A stretch of 64,000 bases of DNA from an uncultured Flavobacteriales bacterium (lineage in GTDB: Bacteria > Bacteroidota > Bacteroidia > Flavobacteriales_D > Sanyastnellaceae). Position 1 is the stretch's first letter; every line of letters starts with the position of its first letter. Below, piece after piece: positions 44,160 to 52,461 of this stretch. The notes under the pieces were generated by a model. The model was not told the origin of the DNA. It did not search any database and saw only the letters and a program-made list of their open reading frames with translations. The stretch lies in assembly GCA_937974555.1 (NCBI GenBank), contig CALJKR010000044.1, positions 1 to 64,000 on the forward strand, given 5' to 3'. The translations under genes and the position numbers were made by a program.

Positions 44160-44194
44160 ATGGGCATTGCGCGTTATTTTTGTGCAATGCCCAT
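44160..44194. promoter_or_regulatory. Perfect 11-bp inverted repeat over the DUF5686 start codon
   Basis: ATGGGCATTGC (44160-44170) and GCAATGCCCAT (44184-44194) pair perfectly around a 13-nt loop. The right arm contains the proposed start codon (44187-44189). In RNA it would hide the start. It could instead be a weak terminator for the metal operon, since a short T-rich run (TCGTATTTTT) follows. Confidence 0.6.
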
Positions 44195-46859
44195 TCGTAT
44201 TTTTATACTACTCCTATTTCTATGCTCTTCAGCAATAAATGCCCGTGCGGCTTGGCTAAAAGGGATTGTCAAAGATGAAAAAGGGGTAACCATTCCTGGC
44301 GTTTGGGTGGGCATAGAAAGCAAAAGTCAAAAGGCCATTACAGATGTCAATGGTCAATTTGAATTCAAACTAAGCAATGGTATTCACCTTCTTCAATTTC
44401 GATGTATCGGATACAAAGCCCATAGTCAGGAGGTGAATATTCAAAATGTCGATCAAACGATCACCTTTGTGTTGAAGGAAGAATCTACGGAACTCACCAG
44501 TCTTTTGATCTCTGCAGACCGAAGTGACTTTGCGAAATACCTCATGGACAATGCGCAAAAAAAATATCTAAGCAATAACGTTCCGGATAGTGTTTTGGTC
44601 TTAGATGGATATCAAAAAAGCAGTGTACAAGGATTTCCAAGAACACCCATAGGCAAGGATGAACAAGTAGATTCAACCCAAGTGGATGCCGAAGAGGAAA
44701 TGAAAATTGATGTGGACACCACCAAATGGGAAAAATGGTGGCGCAAAAAATGTCCTTGGATGTACAAACGGAAAGACCGCATCAACAATGAAAAATTACA
44801 CAGCGCAGCCTATAAATTCTTGAAGGATTCCATTCCCCCGTTCTGGCAAAGGCACCTAATGGAGAACATCGCCACCCATGAATTCCCAATCGATGGGAAT
44901 CATCACGAAACCGTTTCTGCCGAAGAAAACTACAGCCCGTATCGCCCCTACAACAACTATGGCACTGTTTCGTTTGGCTTGACCATGGAATATGGTGAAA
45001 ATGCCATTTACAATGACCGCGACTACTCTTCAGATCCCTCCGTTTATGAGTCCCATTCTGCCTTAGAAGAATTTGATATCCTCAAACATCATTTGAGGGT
45101 AGATGGCGTCAGTCAGAAGCTAATTGTTTCCCCATTTTCAGATCTTGGACATGCCACCTACGAATACAATATCAGCGGGTATGAAGAGAAAAAAGGCGGT
45201 AACGTGTATTGTATCCAAATTCAACCCCGATTTAAACGAGAGGCCTTGATTCAAGGTTCTATTTGGATCCAAGATTCAACGTTTAGAATTGAGAAAATAG
45301 AATACGACTTTACCCCCCGTGCCTTAAATTTTTACCAAGATTTTTCCGTATCGCAAGAATTTGCTGATTGGAATAATATTCAGATCCCAGCCAAGCGAAT
45401 GGTGGATTACCACATCATCAATCAAGGGGATTCCATTCATGGAAAAACAATCTTTATTTTCTCATCACCGCATTACACAGCCAAAACGCAAGTCAAAAAA
45501 ACCAACGAAACACAATCTTACCAGGATAACTTTGATACCAAGGACCAAGCTTATTGGGCTATCGCACGTCCGACGCCATTGGATTCCATCGAACAAACCT
45601 ACGCTCATTTCTGCGACTCGGTTCAAACCAAATACAACAGCACCAGATATCTCACCATCCGAGATTCATTGTACAATAAAATCTCTTTTTGGGATGTAAC
45701 GTTGAGCGGAATCGGCATTCAAAATTCATTCAAAAAAACCAAGTTCTTTTTTGCTCCTCTACTTGTCAATTACAACTTTCTTGGCGTTGGAGGAATTCGA
45801 CCCAAGTTGAATGGTTCATTCAGCAAAGAATTTGAAAATGGAAAATCTATTTTTATCACACCTGACTTGAGTTATGGATTTCAAAATCAAGATGTGCGTG
45901 GAAGCCTATCCGTTGGTATTGGATACAAGCCCAATCAATTCATGCGGACGGACATATCGGTGCATGACGATTATGCTGCGCTCAACCGAACGCCTTCTTT
46001 GGGAACCATGCTCGCCCGAAGCAATTATGTCAGAGCGCAAGGATTGGGTGTCAACCATACCATGCAGATTATTCCCGCTTTGTTTGGACGATTCTCCATC
46101 AATTACGATCATTACAGTTCTATTGATGGACTGAACATTGAAGGATGGACCAACAATTTGTATGGCGACTACAATCGTCCCGTGTCATTCAATAGCTACT
46201 CCAGGTTGGATGTTAAGATGCGTTTTGAATACCGCATGGGGCAAAAGTACTATTCCAAAAAAGGAAGGATTTATTATTTGCCTAACAAAAACCCTTATGT
46301 TGTTTTCGAATATTATCAGGGAGTTCCTCGCATATTCAACACCACCATCGATTACAAAAAAATCATGTTCCGCATCGAGCAAAATTTTAGTTTGCCTTTG
46401 ATTGGCGATGGATTTTGGAATATTGAGACCGGACAATACCTCAGCAAGAAAAATATCAATGTCGGTGAATACTATTATTTCAGAGGTTCTGACATCGGCT
46501 TCTTTTCCAACCCTGCCCTATCTTTTCAATTACTGGGTCCACAGCTTAGCAGCTCCAACAGCTATGTACGAGGCAGTTACCTGCACCATTTCAATGGAAT
46601 GGTAACCAATAAAATCCCCTTGCTCAATCGTCTAAAAATAACAGAAACCGCAGGTACAGCGATGCTGATTATTCCCGATCAAGGCATTTGGCACCAAGAA
46701 TTGTATTTGGGGGCGGAAAGAATATTCAAAATCAGCGGCCAACTTTTTCGTTTCAGCGTGTATGCATGTTCAGCGGACAACAATTTCTCCAAAGCTGCGG
46801 TAACGTATAAATTTGGCATCGCTGTATTTAATACATATAACAAGCGCTGGAACTTCTAA
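44187..46859 (+). CDS. DUF5686 outer-membrane protein with carboxypeptidase-like regulatory domain
   Basis: A 890-residue protein with a signal peptide (MPIRIFILLLFLCSSAINARA). Residues about 23-105 are a carboxypeptidase-regulatory-like domain (GIVKDEKGVTIPGVWVGIES, FVLKEES). The remainder is DUF5686, a large beta-barrel with strands such as YDFTPRALNFYQDFSVSQEF and KLNGSFSKEFENGKSIFI, ending in WNF. Such proteins resemble TonB-receptor-like barrels without a plug; the function is unknown. The ATG at 44187 lies in the right arm of an inverted repeat; the in-frame ATG at 44160 in the left arm is less likely. Confidence 0.85.
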   Translation: MPIRIFILLLFLCSSAINARAAWLKGIVKDEKGVTIPGVWVGIESKSQKAITDVNGQFEFKLSNGIHLLQFRCIGYKAHSQEVNIQNVDQTITFVLKEESTELTSLLISADRSDFAKYLMDNAQKKYLSNNVPDSVLVLDGYQKSSVQGFPRTPIGKDEQVDSTQVDAEEEMKIDVDTTKWEKWWRKKCPWMYKRKDRINNEKLHSAAYKFLKDSIPPFWQRHLMENIATHEFPIDGNHHETVSAEENYSPYRPYNNYGTVSFGLTMEYGENAIYNDRDYSSDPSVYESHSALEEFDILKHHLRVDGVSQKLIVSPFSDLGHATYEYNISGYEEKKGGNVYCIQIQPRFKREALIQGSIWIQDSTFRIEKIEYDFTPRALNFYQDFSVSQEFADWNNIQIPAKRMVDYHIINQGDSIHGKTIFIFSSPHYTAKTQVKKTNETQSYQDNFDTKDQAYWAIARPTPLDSIEQTYAHFCDSVQTKYNSTRYLTIRDSLYNKISFWDVTLSGIGIQNSFKKTKFFFAPLLVNYNFLGVGGIRPKLNGSFSKEFENGKSIFITPDLSYGFQNQDVRGSLSVGIGYKPNQFMRTDISVHDDYAALNRTPSLGTMLARSNYVRAQGLGVNHTMQIIPALFGRFSINYDHYSSIDGLNIEGWTNNLYGDYNRPVSFNSYSRLDVKMRFEYRMGQKYYSKKGRIYYLPNKNPYVVFEYYQGVPRIFNTTIDYKKIMFRIEQNFSLPLIGDGFWNIETGQYLSKKNINVGEYYYFRGSDIGFFSNPALSFQLLGPQLSSSNSYVRGSYLHHFNGMVTNKIPLLNRLKITETAGTAMLIIPDQGIWHQELYLGAERIFKISGQLFRFSVYACSADNNFSKAAVTYKFGIAVFNTYNKRWNF

Positions 46860-46920
46860 TCATCCAAAAGTCTTTGTCTCTCTTTCCAATTAGGTCTTAT
46901 ATTGCGACAAAGATTTACGT

Positions 46921-48177
46921 ATGCTTAAACTTCGCTTGACCTTAGTTAGTTTTCTCCAGTTTTTCATTTGGGGCAGTTGGCTGATTACCATTGGTGCATT
47001 TTGGTTTAAAACCAAAGCCTGGGGTCCCGATCAATTTGGTGTGATCTTCTCAACGATGGGAATTTCTGCCTTGTTCATGCCGGCCATCACAGGAATATTG
47101 TCGGATCGATTTATCAATGCAGAAAAACTATATGGCATCTTGCATATCCTTGGGGGAATTGGACTCTTCTTTGTTCCCGCTGCGGCGACACCCGATGACA
47201 TGTTCTGGCGCATCTTGATTACCATGATTTTTTATATGCCCACCATCAGTATGTCCAATACGGTGATGTACGCGATATTGAGCAGACAAGAAGGTGTGGA
47301 TGTTGTCAAAGTATTCCCTCCCATTCGTGTTTGGGGAACTGTGGGTTTCATCGTGGCATTGTGGATTGTCAGTCTGACTGGTCACGAAAAAGATGCCTTT
47401 CAATTTTATTTGGGTGGAGTGTCCTCTTTATTTCTAGGAGTCTATGCTTTCACACTTCCCGCTTGTCCGCCATTGGGAAAAGATGTCGAGAGAAAGACGT
47501 GGGTGCATGCGCTGGGGCTGAATGCCTTTGCCATGTTCAAAGAATACCGATACGCCGTGTTCTTTTTATTTGCCTTGTTGTTGGGTGCTGCACTACAATT
47601 GACCAATGCTTATGGGGATGTGTTTTTGCACGACTTTGATACCAATCCTTTGTACAAAGACACGCTAACGGTTCGATATCCAGCCATTGTTTCTTCTTTG
47701 GCACAGATTTCCGAAACCTTATTTATCCTGGCCATTCCCTTTTTCATGAAAAGATTTGGCATCAAGCAAGTCATGTTGTTGAGCATGGTGGCTTGGGTGT
47801 TGCGTTTTGGTTTATTTGCCTACGGTAACCCTGGAGATGGATTGTGGATGATTCTATTGTCCTGCATCATTTACGGAATGGCATTTGACTTTTTTAATAT
47901 CTCAGGCTCATTGTTCATTGAGAAAAGTGTGGAACCCAGTATTAGGGCCAGTGCCCAAGGTTTATTTACCATGATGGTCAATGGTGTTGGGGCAGTCCTT
48001 GGTTCACGCATCAGCGGTTGGGTCATTGAAAAATATTTTACCCATTATCAAATCAATGCCGAAGGCGTTTCAATTCCACAATTGAATTGGCATGGCATCT
48101 GGCTCACGTTCTCGATGTATTCCCTGGTGATAGCCATACTCTTTGTCTTATTGTTCAAAGAAAAAAAGGTGGCTTAA
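46921..48177 (+). CDS. Nucleoside:proton symporter (NupG-like MFS)
   Basis: A 418-residue protein with about 12 membrane helices, of the nucleoside-H+ symporter branch of the MFS. LTLVSFLQFFIWGSWLITIGAFW at the N-terminus, the GILSDRFINAEK loop and SRQEGVDVVKVFPPIRVWGTVGF are typical of NupG/XapB relatives. Substrates are probably nucleosides. Its TAA stop lies inside a 28-bp palindromic terminator shared with the convergent nitroreductase gene. Confidence 0.88.
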   Translation: MLKLRLTLVSFLQFFIWGSWLITIGAFWFKTKAWGPDQFGVIFSTMGISALFMPAITGILSDRFINAEKLYGILHILGGIGLFFVPAAATPDDMFWRILITMIFYMPTISMSNTVMYAILSRQEGVDVVKVFPPIRVWGTVGFIVALWIVSLTGHEKDAFQFYLGGVSSLFLGVYAFTLPACPPLGKDVERKTWVHALGLNAFAMFKEYRYAVFFLFALLLGAALQLTNAYGDVFLHDFDTNPLYKDTLTVRYPAIVSSLAQISETLFILAIPFFMKRFGIKQVMLLSMVAWVLRFGLFAYGNPGDGLWMILLSCIIYGMAFDFFNISGSLFIEKSVEPSIRASAQGLFTMMVNGVGAVLGSRISGWVIEKYFTHYQINAEGVSIPQLNWHGIWLTFSMYSLVIAILFVLLFKEKKVA

Positions 48178-48189
48178 GCCACCTTTTTT
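48162..48189. terminator. Bidirectional terminator: 28-bp perfect palindrome holding both stop codons
   Basis: AAAAAAGGTGGCTT / AAGCCACCTTTTTT is a perfect 28-bp palindrome. The nucleoside transporter stop (48175-48177) lies at its centre and the nitroreductase stop (48188-48190) at its right edge. The A- and T-runs make it work on both strands. Confidence 0.9.
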
Positions 48190-48910
48190 ATTTTTGAAAT
48201 ACGACATCGGAAGATGGGACCCTGAATCGGTCTCCGTAAATCCCTTCTGGAATTCGCTTCCCGCAGGTAATCACCATATTGATTTCCGCACCTGAAGGAA
48301 GATTTAAAAATCTTTTCAATCGCACGCTATCAAAACCTTCAACCGGACAAGTATCATGACCTTCCGCTACCATAGATAGCATGAACGTTTGCGCAGCCAA
48401 TGCTGCGGATTTATGTACAACAATCCGAATATCGGTGCTAGTAACTTCGCGTACCATTGGACCTTTAATCCCTTTAAAAGTCACAAAAATCTTTTTGAAT
48501 AAACTTCGTATACCCAGAGCATCATTATTATAGAGCATGGGTATCAGCTTTCCATAGTAAGCCAAGGCACTTTGCCCTCTGAAACTGGGACGATCTCCGT
48601 GAACTCGTTTCACATTTTCTTGGTTGGCTTCGGCACGTTTGCGCCAAAGATCAGGTCGCGCCACCACCACCACTGCTTCTTGCGCTGTAGCCGTGGTATT
48701 TTGTCCCATACATATCAACGATAGCTCAGCCAAATCCTCTTTTTTAGAAACCCTATAAAATTCCCAAAGCTGCATATTACTGCTGCTTGGCGCCAATTGC
48801 GCTCTTCGAAGACTCTGCGTAACTGCATCAGCATTGTAATCTGACTCATGGAACTTACGCACGGCACGACGCGTGTTTACGATTTCTTCAAATGATGAGG
48901 ATAATGACAT
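48188..48910 (-). CDS. Nitroreductase family protein
   Basis: A 240-residue FMN-dependent oxidoreductase. RRAVRKFHESDYNADAV, APSSSNMQLWEFYRV and LSMVAEGHDTCPVEGFD are the FMN-contact regions of the nitroreductase fold, and VITCGKRIPEGI is the C-terminal strand. The physiological substrate is not known. It is a single-gene unit converging on the nucleoside transporter gene. Confidence 0.9.
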   Translation of the reverse strand: MSLSSSFEEIVNTRRAVRKFHESDYNADAVTQSLRRAQLAPSSSNMQLWEFYRVSKKEDLAELSLICMGQNTTATAQEAVVVVARPDLWRKRAEANQENVKRVHGDRPSFRGQSALAYYGKLIPMLYNNDALGIRSLFKKIFVTFKGIKGPMVREVTSTDIRIVVHKSAALAAQTFMLSMVAEGHDTCPVEGFDSVRLKRFLNLPSGAEINMVITCGKRIPEGIYGDRFRVPSSDVVFQK

Positions 48911-48973
48911 AGTTTCTAATTAGGGTTCGAAAGTAAGAATGAATGAGGGAAACAAACCGTGAAAATTCGTGAA

Positions 48974-49381
48974 CTAAAGCAATACCTTTTCGGGGGGAAA
49001 AACCGGGATTTTAGAATCTTTAAAATCCTTGATGTTTCGTGTTACGATTCCCGTAACGCCTTTGATAGAATAGGCGCACTCCAGTTGAAGGGCATCTTCC
49101 ATGTCTTTCATTTTAGATCGAAGCGCCCTTTCCATCATTTCCGCATCAATAACCACGACATGGCATGCTTGAACAATGGCCAATAATGCCTTTCTCAATT
49201 GTCGATCATCACTATGCTTTTGTAATAGATAATAGGTCGTGGCGAGGGAATGCGAAGAAAGATAAATTTGAATCTCACCTTGCTCTGCCGATTGAAAAAT
49301 ACGTTGTGCATGAATTGCAAAAGGTTGACGGCAGGCTAAGAAGTCTACGATGATATTGGTATCGAGAAAAAATCGTTTCAT
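48974..49381 (-). CDS. PIN-domain toxin (VapC type)
   Basis: A 135-residue PIN ribonuclease. The acidic active site is present: Asp7 in FFLDTNIIVDF, the Glu/Asp of KMKDMEDALQ, and the distal Asp in TRNIKDFK. VapC toxins cleave tRNA or rRNA. Its ATG overlaps the antitoxin stop by 4 nt, the usual antitoxin-first order. It is one of two toxin-antitoxin modules in this 2-kb block. Confidence 0.88.
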   Translation of the reverse strand: MKRFFLDTNIIVDFLACRQPFAIHAQRIFQSAEQGEIQIYLSSHSLATTYYLLQKHSDDRQLRKALLAIVQACHVVVIDAEMMERALRSKMKDMEDALQLECAYSIKGVTGIVTRNIKDFKDSKIPVFPPEKVLL

Positions 49382-49620
49382 CCGTGTTTCTTTCTCAGGT
49401 AATTCAAACGTTCTTTTTTCTCGTCAAAATCTTTGGGCAATTTAGCCACGCCCATGTATTGCGAAATACCCTCACTTACTTGCGAAGTAGGATGATCCAT
49501 CAATTCAATCAAATAATTCTCAATTAAAGCAGACAAACTTCTTCCCGAGTTCTTTGCGTATTCTTTGGCCTTTTGTGCCACATCTTCTTTGATCGATAAA
49601 GTTAGCTTGTACATATCCAT
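49378..49620 (-). CDS. Ribbon-helix-helix antitoxin (DUF6364 type)
   Basis: An 80-residue antitoxin partner of the PIN toxin. KLTLSIKEDVAQKAKEYAKNSGRSLSALIENYL is the ribbon-helix-helix DNA-binding part, typical of DUF6364. The acidic/basic C-terminal tail (KLPKDFDEKKERLNYLRKK) should wrap the toxin. The start at 49620 is preferred because a -7 box (TACATTTG) at 49642-49635 would fall inside a longer frame. A pair of TACGTA palindromes flanks the promoter. Confidence 0.8.
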   Translation of the reverse strand: MDMYKLTLSIKEDVAQKAKEYAKNSGRSLSALIENYLIELMDHPTSQVSEGISQYMGVAKLPKDFDEKKERLNYLRKKHG

Positions 49621-49646
49621 ACGTATTATTTTTTCAAATGTACGTA
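49619..49646. promoter_or_regulatory. Promoter and candidate operator of the PIN/RHH module
   Basis: The minus-strand -7 box TACATTTG (49642-49635) is flanked by two TACGTA palindromes (49620-49625 and 49641-49646), 21 bp apart centre to centre, about two helix turns. A ribbon-helix-helix antitoxin binding both could block the promoter. One palindrome also covers the start codon. Confidence 0.55.
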
Positions 49647-49917
49647 AATTTATTGGATTGATTATTTCGTTTCTCATTTTTTCTCACAATAGTCCAACAA
49701 AAAACAAAGCCCAGCAAAACAAGCTTAACAAACATATAAATCACATAAACAGAAAGGGAAAGAGAAACAGAATGAAAAACGGAAAGAGTGTGCATCAGTT
49801 CTCACCTTCTACCACACAGACACGCGTTAACGCTGTCGGGACGGGATGGTATTTTAATTCAAGAAAATGAAAATCGCAAAATTAAAGGGATGGCAATATT
49901 AATTGCTTAGAAGATAT
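49647..49917. other. Intergenic gap between the two toxin-antitoxin modules
   Basis: 271 bp, A-rich on the plus strand. I see no conserved gene, terminator or RNA. A short plus-strand frame ending in TRVNAVGTGWYFNSRK is open, but it lacks support as a gene and could be a remnant. Confidence 0.4.
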
Positions 49918-50256
49918 TTAACCAATCAAAAGACGAACAGGCTTACCAAGGCCTTGTTCAAAGATCCTATACAAGGTGGAAAGTTGAATGTCACTATGTC
50001 CATTCTCTATTCTTGAAATGAAACTTTTTCTGGTACCTGTTTTCTCTGCCAATTGCTCTTGTGTCATAGCTGCCAAACGTCTTTCTTCCTTCAATACTTC
50101 TCCGATGGCAAAGGCCTTGGCCTTGATTTCAAAATCTGTACGTTTTTGAGTTCCCAATTTTCCATAACGTTGATCTAAATGTTCATCAAAGCTTTTGATA
50201 CGCTTACTTTTCTCCTTTTTTGCTTTCATTTCGTTCACATTTAAATTATTCTTCAA
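49918..50256 (-). CDS. XRE-family helix-turn-helix antitoxin (HigA-like)
   Basis: A 112-residue protein with a Lys-rich N-terminal segment (1-45) and a C-terminal XRE helix-turn-helix (MTQEQLAEKTGTRKSFISRIENGHSDIQLSTL). It follows the toxin gene with an 11-bp overlap; toxin-first order is usual for HigBA. It should bind the toxin and repress the operon. Confidence 0.85.
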   Translation of the reverse strand: MKNNLNVNEMKAKKEKSKRIKSFDEHLDQRYGKLGTQKRTDFEIKAKAFAIGEVLKEERRLAAMTQEQLAEKTGTRKSFISRIENGHSDIQLSTLYRIFEQGLGKPVRLLIG

Positions 50257-50581
50257 AATACTCCTTCATTATTTTAACGGCCTTATCCAATTCGTGCTTG
50301 GGTGTTTTCTGAGATTTCTTATGAAATCCGTTGAATAATACCACTAAATTCCCTTCATCAAAACAACAAAATATTCGAAAGATATTGCCTTGATACTCTA
50401 CTCTTATTTCATATAAACCATTGGTTCCCTCCAAGTGTTGGAAAAACTTTTTTGGAATTCTATCAGCTACCGTTATTAAAAATAATACATAGTCTATTTT
50501 GTTTTTCACTTTTTCTGACTGCTTGTCAAAAAAGTCAAAATAATAATTTTTGAAATAAATGATTTGACGATACCGCTCCAT
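50246..50581 (-). CDS. RelE/HigB-type toxin (Gp49 family)
   Basis: A 111-residue protein with the Gp49-like/HigB pattern. IPKKFFQHLEGTNGLYEIRVEYQGNIFRIFCCFDEGNLVVLFNGFHKKSQKTPKHELDKA contains the GLYEIR, FRIFC and FHKKSQKTP motifs. These toxins cleave mRNA on the ribosome. It is first in the module. A TAACTTTG box lies 14 bp upstream of its ATG. Confidence 0.88.
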   Translation of the reverse strand: MERYRQIIYFKNYYFDFFDKQSEKVKNKIDYVLFLITVADRIPKKFFQHLEGTNGLYEIRVEYQGNIFRIFCCFDEGNLVVLFNGFHKKSQKTPKHELDKAVKIMKEYFEE

Positions 50582-50871
50582 TTTATTTCGTGCACAAAGT
50601 TAACGAATAATGGTACAAAAAAAGCTTCTTTGCTTATTAAGCCCTCTTTGATAATGCATTGGATAAAGCTGTTCCATAAGGCAAAGAGAAGAAAAGACTC
50701 AATTCCAAGCAAGCCACCTATAAGGTTGCATACCGCGATGCATAAGATCCTTATACGTGAAAAACAAGGATTGACGAGAAGAATATGATTGATTTATGCG
50801 GTATAAAAAGGAAAAACAGAGCGTGGAACGGAGTGAGTGCGAGGAACGGAAGCAGAAGATAAAATTATCGC
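50582..50871. other. Gap between the HigB-like gene and the tRNA terminator
   Basis: The minus-strand -7 box TAACTTTG (50602-50595) serves the toxin-antitoxin module. Beyond it there are A-rich and purine-rich tracts with no convincing gene. Short plus-strand open frames here lack start and family support. Confidence 0.5.
50595..50602 (-). promoter_or_regulatory. -7 promoter element of the HigBA-like module
   Basis: TAACTTTG on the minus strand matches TAnnTTTG exactly and ends 14 bp before the toxin ATG. Palindromes GTGCAC and GTTAAC flank it, a possible repressor site. No -33 TTG at 19 bp. Confidence 0.5.
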
Positions 50872-50924
50872 AAAAAAAAATCAGAGTTCAAAACTCAGCT
50901 TTCGCTCTGTTTCTTACTCTGATT
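50872..50924 (-). terminator. Terminator downstream of the tRNA pair
   Basis: On the minus strand AATCAGAGT and ACTCTGATT form a perfect 9-bp stem (arms at 50916-50924 and 50879-50887), with a structured loop and a run of nine T (A-run at 50872-50880). It begins 5 bp beyond tRNA-Leu. Confidence 0.82.
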
Positions 50925-50928
50925 ATTG

Positions 50929-51013
50929 TACCCCGGGCGGGACTTGAACCCGCACGGCCGCAATGGCCACAGGATTTTAAGTCCTGCGTGTCTACCGATT
51001 CCACCACCAGGGC
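50929..51013 (-). tRNA. tRNA-Leu (anticodon TAA)
   Basis: An 85-nt class II tRNA. Acceptor arm GCCCTGG pairs with CCGGGGT (one G-U and one U-G pair), discriminator A. The anticodon arm has loop ACTTAAAAT with anticodon TAA. A long variable arm (TGGCCATTGCGGCCG) and a T arm GTGCGGGTTCAAGTCCCGCC complete it. The CCA end is not encoded. It lies downstream of tRNA-Gly with a 57-bp gap. Confidence 0.95.
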
Positions 51014-51069
51014 ATCCGTTGCGGTAGCAACAAAAAATCCCGATTGCTCGGGATTCTCTTTTTCTTTTT

Positions 51070-51143
<74 letters not shown>

Positions 51144-51166
51144 TTTTTATAAGAACGTTTGGGATG

Positions 51167-51196
51167 CAAAAATACACTCAATTTCTATTCGCGCAA
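51167..51196 (-). promoter_or_regulatory. Promoter of the tRNA-Gly/tRNA-Leu operon
   Basis: On the minus strand TTG (51196-51194), 19 bp and TATTTTTG (51174-51167) match both elements of the Bacteroidota promoter. The expected start is about 15-20 nt before tRNA-Gly. Confidence 0.78.
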
Positions 51197-51204
51197 GTGT
51201 TTTT

Positions 51205-52461
51205 TCAACTTTTTTTTCTGCCCCAATTTTCTGCTATGGTTTTCAATACTTTGACACTTGCACCCGCTTGTTTTTTGACTACTTCCAAGGCCTTATCTCC
51301 CATCGATCTTCGTTCATTTTCTTGGCTTATCAATCGCTCCAATTGCTGTTGCAAGGCGGATTCGGTTCCTACTTGCAATCCTCCTCCCTCTGAGGCTAAA
51401 TATTGGGCTTCTGTAAATTTCTGGGCCCTTGGTCCCCATATCACGGCACATCCATGCGCCGCTGGTTCCAATATGTTGTGTATTCCCTTGCCCCATCCTC
51501 CGCCTACCACCGCAATCTCGCCCAATTTATACAAGCCCCCCAAGTCTCCCATGGTGTTTAATAGCAATACCTGGGTTTCATTTCTTATGATTTCTTCCGT
51601 GGCACGCTGCGTCCTTCCGGGATATAACTTCTCAATTCTCTGAATATTCATCTCATCAATATGATGCGGTGCAATGACCCACTTCACTTGGGGATATTCT
51701 CGAATGATTCCCGCGACGGCCTCTTCCTCAAATGCATACGACGAACCGATGATTACAACCAATTGATTACTCTTCCATTGCAAATACCTTTCCGCTACTT
51801 GTGCCCTCGCTGCTACTTCCACTACCCGATCATACCGAGTATCCCCACTCACTGCAATGGCGGACATTCCCAATCCCCGCAACAATTTTTCCGATGCTTG
51901 ATCTTGAACATGAAAAAAAGTTACCTGATTCAATATGCCCTTCCAAAACGACTTGTAAACTCCAAAAAATCTTTGTGTTTCATAAAATTTCGCAGCAAAC
52001 ATGACAACAGGAATTTGATGTCTTCCCAAGGCCATGAGCATATTGGGCCAAACTTCATACTTGACCAAAGCCATGAGTTGGGGTTGCAAAATAGAACACC
52101 ACGTTTCCATGATCTGGGGTGTATCCAAAGGCAAGTACGTAATCAAATCGGCGCCGGTATAATTCTTTCGAACTTCATAGCCGCTGGGCGAGTAAAACGT
52201 AAGAACCACTTTGGCTTCCGGAAATTGAGATTTAAATCGTTCCAGCACGGGCCTTCCTTGCTCAAATTCGCCGAGCGAAGCGACATGCATCCACAATACT
52301 TGCGCATCGGGATTGGCCTTGCGCCAAGCGCTAACTTGAGGAATGGCTGCTCGTTGACCTGAGGTAATGGCTTTGGCGCGATGGTTATAAAGTCCCACCA
52401 ACGATACCAACCCATGGTAAGCCCGCATCCCAAGTCCCAAAATCCGCAAGGTCAACATCAT
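51205..52461 (-). CDS. waaA: 3-deoxy-D-manno-octulosonic acid (KDO) transferase
   Basis: A 418-residue membrane-associated glycosyltransferase that attaches KDO to lipid A precursor. MHVASLGEFEQGRPVLE (with the conserved Glu), TFYSPSGYEV, LVKYEVWPNML and IHNILEPAAHGCAVIWGP are family signatures. The start codon overlaps the upstream gene's stop (TGATG); a second ATG immediately follows. It is the last gene of a minus-strand operon with fabD and a two-component system. Confidence 0.95.
   Translation of the reverse strand: MMLTLRILGLGMRAYHGLVSLVGLYNHRAKAITSGQRAAIPQVSAWRKANPDAQVLWMHVASLGEFEQGRPVLERFKSQFPEAKVVLTFYSPSGYEVRKNYTGADLITYLPLDTPQIMETWCSILQPQLMALVKYEVWPNMLMALGRHQIPVVMFAAKFYETQRFFGVYKSFWKGILNQVTFFHVQDQASEKLLRGLGMSAIAVSGDTRYDRVVEVAARAQVAERYLQWKSNQLVVIIGSSYAFEEEAVAGIIREYPQVKWVIAPHHIDEMNIQRIEKLYPGRTQRATEEIIRNETQVLLLNTMGDLGGLYKLGEIAVVGGGWGKGIHNILEPAAHGCAVIWGPRAQKFTEAQYLASEGGGLQVGTESALQQQLERLISQENERRSMGDKALEVVKKQAGASVKVLKTIAENWGRKKS

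Noticed and set aside
49739..49870. Short plus-strand frame ending TRVNAVGTGWYFNSRK
   Set aside because: It looked like a possible remnant of a longer gene, but nothing upstream extends it and no family could be named.
50564..50788. Plus-strand frame of 74 codons upstream of the HigB-like gene
   Set aside because: No motif, no promoter or start context, overlaps the toxin promoter.
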